DNA from: Schizophyllum amplum
Lineage: Eukaryota > Basidiomycota > Agaricomycetes > Agaricales > Schizophyllaceae
DNA length: 64,000 nucleotides
Reading direction: 5' to 3'
NCBI GenBank assembly: GCA_007026445.1
Contig: VDMD01000020.1
Location: 467,400 to 531,399 of the forward strand
The notes under the pieces are model-generated. The model was not told the origin of the DNA. It saw nothing but the letters and a program-made list of their open reading frames with translations, and did no database searches. The number at the start of each line of letters is the position of its first letter. Position 1 is the stretch's first letter. Made by a program: the position numbers and the translations under genes. Below, one piece after another: positions 22,074 to 32,947 of the stretch.

Positions 22074-25000
22074 GCGTCAAGGTCTGTCAAGCACCAAGGC
22101 TGCCTGAAGTTTGTATTATCAATTGCTCGTCATATTGGTGACAACGTGGCATGCGAAAGCCGCGTCCGTTGCGCGTCCGTGCCGAACTTGCGACATGTAT
22201 CAGATAGTCTGCACCAGGTCTGCACATACGCTGAGATTCGGCCGAAAGAGTCATTGTTTATACTTATGTACGGAAAATGACCCGATGAAAAGGGTGTGGA
22301 GAGACCTTGCAAGCAAGGTAAAAGGCCGCAGGACGGCTGGAATGTCTTTCGCGGTTGCGGCAGCGTGCTGAACAACCTGACTGATGCCAGGGTGCTTCGT
22401 TTTACATCTATGCTGACTCAGGCGCTCTACAACCTGCCAGGCGATGGCGTTAGCAGCGTCTTCTGAATTGTAAGTAGATTGCGCACACATGTCGACGTCT
22501 GACGCTCGCATGATTGCGTTGAGATATGAAGCATCGCTCAGCCCAAGCTCAGCCTCGGCCTTAGAGGCTGGGATGCCCGAGGATCCCAGTCATCAGTATT
22601 TCGGCGCAATAATTACACGGTTTCAGTGGTGAAGTAGACCTTCCGTGGGCATGATAATGAATTGGCAGAGCTGGAAAGGTACATCAAATGATTCTCGGGA
22701 GCTTGCAAGGTTGTGGCGAGCTTTCAAGGTTTTCCGAACATTGCAAGGTTGGCCAAATAATTTGCACGTGCATGACAGGTAGCCGGAATTATCTGTTGAA
22801 CCTTAGCATGATTGGTGCGTCGCCGCGAGGTCTGCCTTGGATCACCGTAGATGACTCGCTGGAAGTCCGATTGAATACGTTGAGGCTACTACTAGTATAC
22901 TAAGTACTGTATAACAGTCTACTTCACGAAAGGTAGTGCAGCATCATGCGCCGCGCGGCATGCATACATCCCTCCAATGGTCAACCCGTCATGTCGCGCG
23001 CCGCGCCGCCGTCTCAAATTGGACCGTCGATACTGACTTCGAAAGAGGGGGGGGGGGGGCGGTTGGCTCAGCGCTCATCGGTCGGCTCGGCCGTCGAACT
23101 CTGTGCTTGACGGAGGCGGGATCAGTACGCAAGTCGTCGTGTGTGTGGTCTTTGGCCGCGCGACCGTCTCCCACGTCTAATGCGTTGATGTGCCGCCGCC
23201 TCCTGAACATTGCGGTCTGTATTCTGACAAGGAAGTGAGCCATAGAGAAACAAGTGATGGGCACCGCGGGGCTCGTCCTTGAGTCTTCCCGTGGTCGCAA
23301 ACACGACGACTAAATCGCCTACATAGGAAGATCATAAAGGACGGCGCTACTCACCGCATATGTACGACGTCTGTTCGCGCAGTCCTCCATCGCGGGGCAA
23401 GACTGGCGTCTGTGACGCCGCCCAAAGTCGCATTCTTGCCGCTATCCGCAGAGGTACTACGACAACATCAGTAGTATGTGACAGATGCAGAGAACATTGC
23501 TCACAATTACCTGACAATTACTATTAGGCATGCCGGCCAGATGGCGGCGGTCTGCACCTTGACGCGTGACGACGTGAAGCCAAAACGCTGGACGTCAAGC
23601 GGCGCCTTGACTCGGAATGCGCACGGCTCGATGTTGACCGGCGGGTAGTGATGAGGTGTGTAGAATTGAGACACACCTATACGACGCATGAATTTATAGT
23701 AACACGAGGACCCTGTCGGCTACGGTCTTACCATACAGCAACGGAGCACGCCTCAATCAATTTTACCAAAATTTTACTGGTTTTGCTAGATGGCTACGTG
23801 GAGACCTGCGTCAGAGAACTGTGCACAAGCAAATATGGAGCAGTACGTGTGACAAGAGGGAATATGGATCGTAGGACTTGTACACGGAGAGGTGATTGAC
23901 GATGATCGATGGAGGCAACCACAGGCGACGAACGTCGGAATGCCCAAGTCCCAATCGGCCCGTACTCCGGGATGCGTCATCGGCTGGCACGTGACGCAAG
24001 AAATGATCGGGCTAATAGTAATACGGACTTTTCGAAATCTCTTCTTTTCCGTCTTGTCTCTTCCCTTCTCTCGCCTCCTGCGCCGCTCGCGTTAACGCTG
24101 GCTCGTAGGGCGCTTCCTCTCTTCGCTGACCCTTCCCTTCACTGCTACTAAGGCAAATGAATCTCCATCAGTAGCTCGGGCATTGTGTCTGTTCGCGGGC
24201 TCGCCGTGTCTGCCCGCGGGCGACGGGCGTCGACGCGAAGTGGAGTTGTTGAGGACGCGCGAAGTCGGCGCCGTGTCTTCTCGGTTGCTCCGTGTCTGCC
24301 CGGGGCGGGCGTCGTGTCTGCTCGCGGGCGCCGTCGATCTTCACCACCAGTAGCCCCGCCCGGTCGCCCAAGCGAGACGTCGGAAGCGCAAGCAAGCCAA
24401 AAGAACAGGCTTCCATGGCGCGACGCTATTACAGCGCTCGGAGGTACGTTTGCACATTTCGCATATTGCTTACTACGCTAACGGACGTTAATCTTAGATG
24501 TCTGGACCTCCGCTCGGTCGACGTGCTCTCTGTAAGTCGTTTTCTTTGTCCGCTTGATACCTGACGATCACACCATCCTTCCCGCGCATCACTGACTATG
24601 TCGTTCTGTACCGTCGCATCCGCCGCTCATGCCAAGCCATCGCCCTGGCGCTCGAGACACCTTGCTGCATCGCGGTGCCGTGTGCACTTCCCGGTCATCG
24701 ATGCGCTGAAGCCCGCTCGAGTTCGCGTAACCGCTGCGCTTCGCGACAGGAAGACGCGTTGGCGGACGCGCGTTATACGTCAAGGTGATGTCTCGTGGTG
24801 CGTGAGGGCCGTGTCTGGCATAGGCACAACATAGCGCAGCACGGTATCTGGATGTGTCGCACGACGCGGTGCGCTTACTTCGTCTGTACATAGTGTACAT
24901 AGTGATAGTGTAGATAAAAATACCATTCGTTTTGCCTACATCGAAGCCCGGCTACCAAAGAGTCCAATGAATCCGAGGTTCTCCCTTCCTTGACGTGGCT

Positions 25001-25850
25001 GAAATACCAATGGTACCTGCCAGCGAGTCAATGAACTGCGAGACCTTGCAAGGTTCAAAAGACCTTGGTCGAGTTTGAGGGTAAACCTTGCCAGGTTTAA
25101 AAGACCTTGGGACAACCTTGGAGGGTTTCCGAGAACCGTGCTATTATTTTGAGATATTTCACGGTCACGCCGGTCAACAGGACCTTGACGCCACATTTGG
25201 TTGCCTTTCAAGGTCGCCGCCAAAAGACCGATGCAACGTCTATCGTAAGTACTTGCGGCGAATACAGTGCGACTGGCGTCAGTTTGCGAGATTGCGAGAC
25301 CCACCGCGCGTGTATTGAGGTCTAAACTAGTCGCACCCAGTTCTGAGGGTGTAAATTGGAATGCAGCAGTGTCGGAGGCCCTGCCCTGAAGTCGACTGCA
25401 GCGGGGCCCAGTCACTGCTTAACCGTTTCCCTGAGATGACAGTTTCAGCTGGTGCAGCGCTGTGCATTGCATGCTTAAGGATTCAAGAGAGCTAAGTAAC
25501 GGAGACTTGCTAGATGAGGGGAGGAGGTGCAAGGTCATTATTTGTCGCGCATGATGACACCTGCGGCCTGATACGCACGTGCTTTGTGCGGAGCCGAACG
25601 TCACGTGATATAATCCAAGTACTGGCTTTCTTCCAACTTTCTCCAGGTCAACGTCGCTCGTGGTGCAACGTGTGCAGTGATGTTGGGCGTGATGAAGGGC
25701 AAAAATAGCATCTCTTTGAGACTCCAGAGCATTCGCGAGGGTTGACACGATGCGAAAGACGTTCGACGTATATTCTGCGCATAGCTCGTCTGATGCGGTG
25801 TGCGACTGAGGCATCAAGCATCATAGGTTACAGTATGCACCGATGAAGTA
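22074..25850. other. Gene-poor stretch between NmrA-C and the right arm
   Basis: No multi-exon gene could be assembled. A minus-strand frame at 22,254-22,560 has protein-like composition (DASYLNAIMRASDVDMC) and another at 25,419-25,817 starts MMPQSHTASDELCAEYTSN; neither has a recognisable domain or partner exon. A G10 run lies near 23,050. Clusters of AAGGTT/AACCTT occur at 22,707-22,750 and 25,040-25,215. The region from about 24,170 to 24,350 is GC-rich with simple repetition of TCTGC(C/T)CGCGGGC. Confidence 0.5.
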
Positions 25851-26098
25851 CGGTACGATTATGAGATCCATGTTATAGCTTCCTTGTACACCTCTGACTA
25901 ACAGTACAAATACGCTACACATGTCGTGAGATACAGTACATGAGAAGGATACGACGATGCCTTGAGTTGTCCTCGTAGTTCCAGGCGTATGAGAAGCGTT
26001 CCTTTGTCCTACCGTTCAATAGAAGCGCAGATTTTGCTGCTGTCGCGCCCACCCGCTTTTTGGTCAGTTCAACGCCGACCGACGGTGCCTACATCGAA

Positions 26099-28026
26099 TT
26101 ACCAACGACCATTCCCATACACTCCATAAGGCGTGGAGGTGTCGTAGTGTGGCTGCGCGTTCGACGAGGAGGGTGAGCCAGAGGAAGGCGGTGCGCTGAA
26201 GGAAGGCGCCACGGTAGAGGATGACGACGTTGTGGAGTAGGTAGATGACCCGAAGTTGAAGGACACGCCGGGAGCCTGCTGCTGGTAAGACGATGGGGCG
26301 GGCGCCAGCGGCGCCGAAGCAAAGGGTTGAGTCATGGTGTCCACGGGATATGGGAAGGAATCTTGAGCGGCGCCAGAAGCCTGGGCGTTGTAACCGTGCG
26401 CATCGTGGTTGTACGGCGTGAATTGGCCAACACCGTTATATCCGCCCCCGTTGTGATAGTCGGCGGGCATGCCCGGGTTGGACGTCTCGCCGTACCCGAA
26501 GTTTGATACATTGGCACCAATCGCGCTGCCGCCGAAGGCACCGCCATGCGTCTGAACACCAGGGTATGGCATGTGGCCTTGAGGGCCCACATTGGCCGCC
26601 GGGTGAGCGGGGGTGGTGTACACTGGGCCAGCGAGGTACGTCGAGTCAGCGGGAGTGGTAGTAACCCCAGACGGATACTGCATCTGAATTTGCTGATGTT
26701 GCGAACGACGATGAAAGGCCGGAGTAGGAATGCCGTAGCCTTGGGACGGCACGAAGTCTGGCCTACCTTGACTTTCACCGCCAGACAGCGGCGCCTGTGA
26801 GGGGACGGTATGCGCTTGCCCGGAGCTTCCTGGAGTCGGAAACTGCTTGAACTCTCCCTTGTAATGTTCGGCGTTGTGTTGGTTGTCGCCGGCGACTCTC
26901 ATGTTGGCGCCAGAGCCATCACGGGGGAGCTTTGCGTAGCGGAACTTTGATTGGCCAGTCCGCCACGGTTTCGCCTTTTCGTAAGGCATCTCTTGAGCCG
27001 GGGCATTCGCGTCTCCTTCTGCGACATCTTCAGCCTTCCCTTTCTTCGTCTTGCGACGCTGCGTCGTCATTGCCTTGTCGGCGGAAGCGCTTGATTTGCG
27101 CTTGAGACTTTTCGTAGGAGCAGCACAAACAGCTCCAGGTCCGGAAGGTACTGCTTGATCCGGGACAGACGCAGCGACGCCGGAGGCCGCAGGAGCAGCT
27201 GGAGTGGGGGGGTGTGCGGTTTGAGCGCCAGTAGTCGCAGTTATGGTGGCAGGTGGGGGATCGTGCGCGACGGTGGTCTGCGTGGCACCATCCAGATGCA
27301 CAGATGCGTTTGCCACACGCACATCGTGAACGATGGCACCAAATAAAGTCGTAGTTGCCCTATGCGCACTGTGGGGAATAAAAACCTTGTCCTCGAGAAG
27401 ATGTGTAGAGGTCTTTTCCGATCCGGTCGCGATTTCGGAGGAGGAAGCCAGACATCTACTTCTATGTATCAGGACAAGTTCTGTTCGAAGATCTGACGCC
27501 TGACTCACTGTTCGACCGCCTCCGTTGAGGCGTTCTTCTCCTCAGCTTGCGGAGGTTCCGCATCAACTCGAGGCACACTGGCAGTACCGTCCTCCTGTTC
27601 TTGGTCGTGTTGGTCCTTGTTCTGAACGGCACGCTTCTCCGCTCGCTCGTCAGACGTCTTCCCCGCGCAGCCGCGATCCTCATCCTCTACGAGCGTTTCG
27701 GGTGTGGATGCAGACTCGCTACGTGCGGTGCTTGTGGGGGTACAGGAGCCGACGTGAGGCGGGTCCGCATCCTCAGAGGCCGATGGAGAATCTGTGGATT
27801 GGGCATCCGCGGATGCACCGTCGGTCTCTGGCGCGCCGGCTTCTGGTAAAGTATCTGCTTCTTGCTGGCGAAGATAGTGAGACAATGCCTTTCTCTTCCG
27901 AAGTGACGAACGCACCATTGGCCCGAAAACATCCACGAAAACATTATCGTCTAATATCTGCCGCGCAACCTCTATTTCCTCCCGCGAAAGCTGGGTGTCG
28001 CCCGCTGGCTCGTTCGTCTCTGGCAT
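26099..28026 (-). CDS. Uncharacterised disordered Gly/Ser/Tyr-rich protein (copy 2)
   Basis: Two exons (27,509-28,026; 26,099-27,458) give 625 residues. The intron matches the third intron of copy 1, including the GTGAGTCAGG donor. The N-terminus (REEIEVARQILDDNVFVDVF) is charged and helical, followed by an acidic, Glu/Ser/Ala-rich stretch. A basic patch (TQRRKTKKGK) precedes a long Gly/Tyr/Ser/Pro-rich tail closely matching copy 1 (HNGGGYNGVGQFTPY and STYSTTSSSSTVAPSF). Copy 1 has two extra introns in the N-terminal part. Both copies are open from start to stop despite strong divergence of the surrounding non-coding DNA, which suggests selection on the protein. The function is unknown. Confidence 0.65.
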
Positions 28027-29507
28027 TGTATGCTGTGAACGAGGGAGGACGCGTTAGAATGTCAAATATGCCAGTGGCCGAAAGCTACGCACCAGTTACA
28101 AGGGCTGTTGCACGTCCCAAATGTTCACAAAGGATCTCAAAACTTGTCCACACGCGTCCTAACCAAATCTCGACGAGGAGTGAGCGACGAGAAGGGAGGA
28201 GGAGAAGAAAAGTGGCGTAATGCAAACGGTGGCTGGTTGAAAAGAGCAAACGTCGTTATTTGGTTCGGATTGTCGCGGCTCCCATCAGACGCGCGCGGAC
28301 GTAAGTTCGCACGGTTCCCATTCCAGAAATGGGCGTCCATATTCGCCCCGCCCTCGTCGGGCCTTCAAACTGGCCTTGAAAAGTCTGTAGTGCTGTTAGC
28401 CACCAGGGACTGCATATTTTCTTGCCGCATACCTTACGAAAATTATTTGAGGGCCGATACCATGTTTTGCCACGCGGGCTGGCGGGGGTCCTGGGACGCT
28501 GGGGCCTTCGGTCTTCCTGTTGACAGTCATCGCAAACGTCGTGACATTTAAGGCATGTTGGGCGCGCTGTAGGCATCGACCGGAAGGTCGGTTTTGACCG
28601 GGAATTAGTATGTTTGTGATTTTCACTTTGACCGCGACATGTCATACCGCGCTGGAAAATGAGTGAGCGACGACAAAGCCGGTAGCGATAGAGATGCTTA
28701 CAGATCTGCAGCGCCTATGCGACGCGTCTAGGCGGTCGATTCGCGCAAATGGCTCCGCATCGACGACGAGCACCACCGGTGGCATATTGCTCAACGACGT
28801 TTTGCGCCTCCCTTTGTTGCTGTCTCGAACCGTAGTCATGCATAGAAAGGGTCAGTAAGACAGCCCTCGAGGACCAGCACTAACCTCGTCGACGAGCACG
28901 ATGGCCGCCCTCTCCTCACTCATCTCCTCGACGACCATATTCCCCTCGACCCCGACAACCACCTGCAGCAGCCCAACATCGTCGAGCTCCACTCTTCTCG
29001 CGTAGCAAGGACCACGTCCTGCGCCAAACACCGCATTCCCTTGGAACAATTGCCCTCATGCCACAAGGACACACCTCTCGCGAACACACTTCGCATGCAT
29101 CACGACGAGCAGCCCATCCCACAATAAAGCCCGCCCTCGACCAAACGTGCCCATGCCACTGCCGGAATACGCCCGCGCCAATGCCACGACACCTTCGCGC
29201 TCCACTAGCTGACCCCACCGCTTGTGACGCTCTCGCCATCCTCTTCGCTCGCGCCTGCCTGCTACTCGACGAGCAGCATGCTCGCCACAATAGCCGTCCG
29301 CTGCATGAGTCTGGCGCTCGCGCAACGACGCCCCTTCGCTCGCCCGACCACCCGCGCTCGTTGCAATGGCGTGCGCTCGCGCGACCATATGCGCTCCCCA
29401 CGATGATTCCACTTCCTGCGGTAGTCCAGCATGCACGAACACCTCGAGCACCACACCCGCGTCTCCCACCCACGAAACCCTTCATGCCGACCGGATCCAC
29501 TGTTCGA

Positions 29508-29625
29508 GCCGACCACGTCGAACCCTGCGGTCGAACACATCGAATCCTGCGGTCGAACACATCGAATCCTTCGCTTACACACATCGAATCTTTCGGTTGG
29601 ACACATCGCATCCTTCGGTTGAACC
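29508..29625. repeat. 22-bp tandem repeat, about five units
   Basis: Units built on CGGTCGAACACATCGAATCC repeat head to tail with increasing divergence to the right. The left arm has only about two recognisable units (2,935-2,975), so the array expanded or shrank after the duplication. Confidence 0.7.
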
Positions 29626-30009
29626 AGCAGAGCCGAGCCTTCACACCTGGAGTAGCAGCACAACAACATATATTCACAATAGCAACTGTACGTACTCACC
29701 TACCTTGGTGAACGACTAGGCATACACTGAGCCTCCCGAGCCGCCATCATGTCCACAGCCTCTCGTCCATCTGACGATGATTGAATGCATCAAGACCCGC
29801 CAGCACCAACACGACCATCCGAGAGAAGTCATCCCCTGAAGCCGCGCAGATAAAAAGTCGTCTGAACTTCCGTTAGTCGTCAAGGTCGGCGATGCCACAT
29901 ACCCGAGTCTATGGCAGGCAACACCGACGAGGCTTCCGCCTGACGAACGATGCTTCTGCCTGACGAACGATACGTCCAGGCGGCCGACAGCTCGCGCGTG
30001 CGCCAGAAG

Positions 30010-30075
30010 GTACCCGAAGGTACCCAAGTGACCGAAGGTACCCCAAGCGCTCGAAGGTACCCCAAGCGCCAGAAA
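30010..30075. repeat. GGTACC-containing ~20-bp tandem repeat
   Basis: About four units of a GAAGGTACCCCAAGCGC type. The inverted equivalent is at about 2,480-2,535 in the left arm with fewer clear units. Confidence 0.6.
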
Positions 30076-30429
30076 ATACCTTCCGACGACGCTGATACTG
30101 GACCTGCGTGGTCAGTCGTTGCAAGCATGACCTCGTCATTAGCACCATCCACACCCCCGTCAGCCACACCTTCGACACCCTCATCAATCACACTAACACC
30201 CCCGCCAGCCTTTGCATACGCAGACTCACCTCCATCCTCCCCAGCCGCGCCGTCAGACGAGCTCCCGCTTTGCCGCGTGAGCTCACGTGATTGGCGCGGG
30301 CAAGCGGCACGCGTCTACAGGGCCTGTCGGGTAGGCGTCCACAGTATGGAACGCGTGTCCACAAGTTGCCATGCGCTGTCCTTGAAGTAGCTCGGCGCGA
30401 GCCTGCTTTTGGACTGTCCACAGTACGAT

Positions 30430-31580
30430 ATGGATGTCGAGTGCATGAGGCGTTGGTTGGCGACTTTCATAGTCCGACGTCGGTCTCCGGACAAGACGGA
30501 GAGATGTCGATCATTCCAGTAGCGGATGTCGAGTACGCAAGCGAGCAGATGTCGGCCATGCAAGCGAGGGGCTGTCGACTGCGCGAAGAGGTCGACAACG
30601 ATATCAGGACACCGAAGGCAGGCCGAAAACAGTCGCCGGTCACGCGCAGGCAGACAACGACTGCCAACGATAGGGGTACGTGCGATAATGACCGAGACGT
30701 GCAATGACAACGGGCGCCGACCATGAGGGGAAACGTGTGCCGAAGCGAAGAGGATGCCAAAGCGAAGAGAATACGACACCACTGCCTGGCGCAAGAGACG
30801 CACATCGACCCCGAGAGACAGGCCGCGGCAACTCTGCACGACACAGGCCACATCAACTCTGCACGAGGCAACACACGCCGCCTCCACCGACACGGACGTT
30901 GACCATGGAAGTCGATCGACATGGGCCATAAGACGAGCGTAGGGTCGATCATAGGACGAGCCCAACGTCGACAATGTGAGATGCTCAATGCCGCGCCTGA
31001 TGGGTGTTCGCACGAGAAGCTGGGGGTCGGACGTGTGGGATGCGCAATGCCGGCTGTGAGGAGTCTGGCGTCGGCTATGTGAGGACGCCGAAATCGCCTT
31101 TTGAGGAACCCGACATTGCCTTGATGAGGACACCGACATCGCCCATGTGAGGACATCGAGCTCGTCCTGAGTCCTGACGAAGACACCGACAGGCGAGCTG
31201 ACGAGAAAGTCTCCGACAGGCGAGTCGAGCAGCGTCGGATGTGCAATAAGACCGACTTCGGCTCTCCGCAGGGGTAACCTGCGGGCTATCCGCTGGGTGA
31301 ATGGCGCCGGCTGTGCCAGGACGACCACCAACGGCCAGTCTGCGAGATGACAGATGTCGACGTTGCGGGACGACGGATTGTCGACCTCGCGGGACAACGG
31401 GCGTTGACATTGCGGGACAATCAACGTCGAGGTTGCAAGATCGACATACATGTCGACCGTGCAAGTAGTTTGAGGTCGGATGTCGACCAAGACCCTCGGC
31501 CACCATGCGAGGAGACCGCCCCCAGCCACGCAGGGACGGGGACCTCGGCTGCCCAAGAGGACAGACGTCGGCCAGCCGGA
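30430..31580. repeat. Degenerate ~22-24 bp minisatellite, right copy
   Basis: Inverted counterpart of 1,300-2,200, with recurring GTCGAC and GCAAGCGAG cores every 22-24 bases, clearest at 30,515-30,590. Confidence 0.55.
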
Positions 31581-32279
31581 ACACCAACGCGAGCCATGCG
31601 TAAGGATCGACACCTGCCGCCCACGCGGAGAAGCGGGGAAGCAGACTGGCCTATAGGAGGAGAGCGTGATATCCATGCTTGACGCTGTCCCTTCTCCTCG
31701 CTCGCTGCCCGGTGGAATCCTCCCGCAGACGCAGAGTTTGTATATGCGGCTGCCCCTCGCGACAGACGAGGACGATGCTTGGGGAGGTCGACGCGCATCT
31801 TGTGAAGAAGGTCGCTGAGCGTGAGGACGTCTGGCGCGCATATAAGGAGAGGCCGAGAACGGGCCTGCCCGTTGAGAAGGATGAGTCCTTGTCCGACGAA
31901 GTGGAGAACTCCATGTCTGGGTGCATCGACAGAGGAGGCCGCCTGGCGGGGGATTATGCACACAGGCGCGGGAGTTACATATGGTGTCGTCCAGCGGAAC
32001 GCGTCGGGAGGGCCGCAGCCAACGGGCGCTACAGCGTATTCGAATACCGACATGGCGCGTCCAGGTGATGAGGTCGGGCCTGCTCGCTGGCTTATCTCGG
32101 CGAGGTGGTTCACTCGATCCATTGTCCTTCGGCAAAACCATCACCATCATCGACGATGCCTCCATGCTGACGATGCCTCCATTCCTTGACTCCCTCTTCA
32201 TCGATGGCTGACGCATTGTCCAGACGCGCTGTACGAGGATGAGAAAGACAGACGGGAATGAGGGCGGGTCACGTACCTC

Positions 32280-32342
32280 AGGAGTGCATATATGCGCTCG
32301 CTTTCGCATATATGCACTCGCTTTCGCATATATGCGCCCTTT
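32280..32342. repeat. 20-bp tandem repeat with palindromic GCATATATGC
   Basis: About 2.5 units of GCATATATGCGCTCGCTTTC. The inverted left-arm version near 585-620 has about 1.5 units. Confidence 0.7.
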
Positions 32343-32947
32343 AAGTCATCCTGAGACCAAGGTGACCGCCGACCATTGTCTCGCCGTCGCTCCTGCTGCT
32401 GCGAGAAGCGACCACAGAAGAGCAGGTCTCACCGAAACGAAGGAGCGTAAGGTCCTCGTCGCCCAGTGTTCGACGTCGCCATCGTCCTCGTCGTCGGTCG
32501 GCTTGTCCGGCGCCAAATCGAAGTCAGCCGGCAACGAGAGCAGCTTTCGCCATCGGACGAGCGGGGAAAAAGACGATAAACCGACAACGAGCACAGCTCT
32601 TGTAGCTTGAGGGCGGACAAAAGGAAGAACAAGAGAACAAGAGCAGTCCGAGACTTGATATGGGATGACAAACTTCCGCGGGCCGCTGAGTTGCCGCGTA
32701 TTTTCTGCCTTCTAAGGCAAGAAAATGGACATTTGGGGATACATACAAGCCACGCGTGAATAGCTCGAGTTCGAGCAGGCTATACACACTGCAAAGTTGG
32801 CCGAGTGACCCAGAGACCAAGTATGTATATACAGAACAGATGCATACATAGAGTCTTAGAGTTACAGAATACAATTTGCTCGCAGGCTGGTCAGAGCATG
32901 ATACACGCCTCACATCCGCTACCTATATACATACCTGATACGTCCAT

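Larger units (their letters stand above)
28027..32947. other. Non-coding, repeat-rich DNA of the right arm
   Basis: Counterpart of 77-4,528. A 664-codon minus-strand frame (30,315-32,309) is open, but its composition is abnormal and the equivalent left-arm sequence is broken, so I do not call a gene. The region holds several minisatellites listed separately. Sequence from 32,650 to 32,910 is the 3' flank of the thymidylate kinase gene. Confidence 0.6.

Noticed and set aside
24170..24900. Several overlapping open frames on both strands
   Set aside because: GC-rich simple repetition with no splice-linked or conserved frame.
29508..29625. CRISPR-like look of the 22-bp repeats
   Set aside because: Units are directly adjacent without unique spacers, and the DNA is eukaryotic.
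30315..32309. A 664-codon open frame on the minus strand
   Set aside because: Abnormal Ser/Arg/Val/His-rich composition, built on degenerate short repeats, and its inverted counterpart at 600-2,300 is not kept open. It is treated as an artefact of GC-rich repeat DNA.
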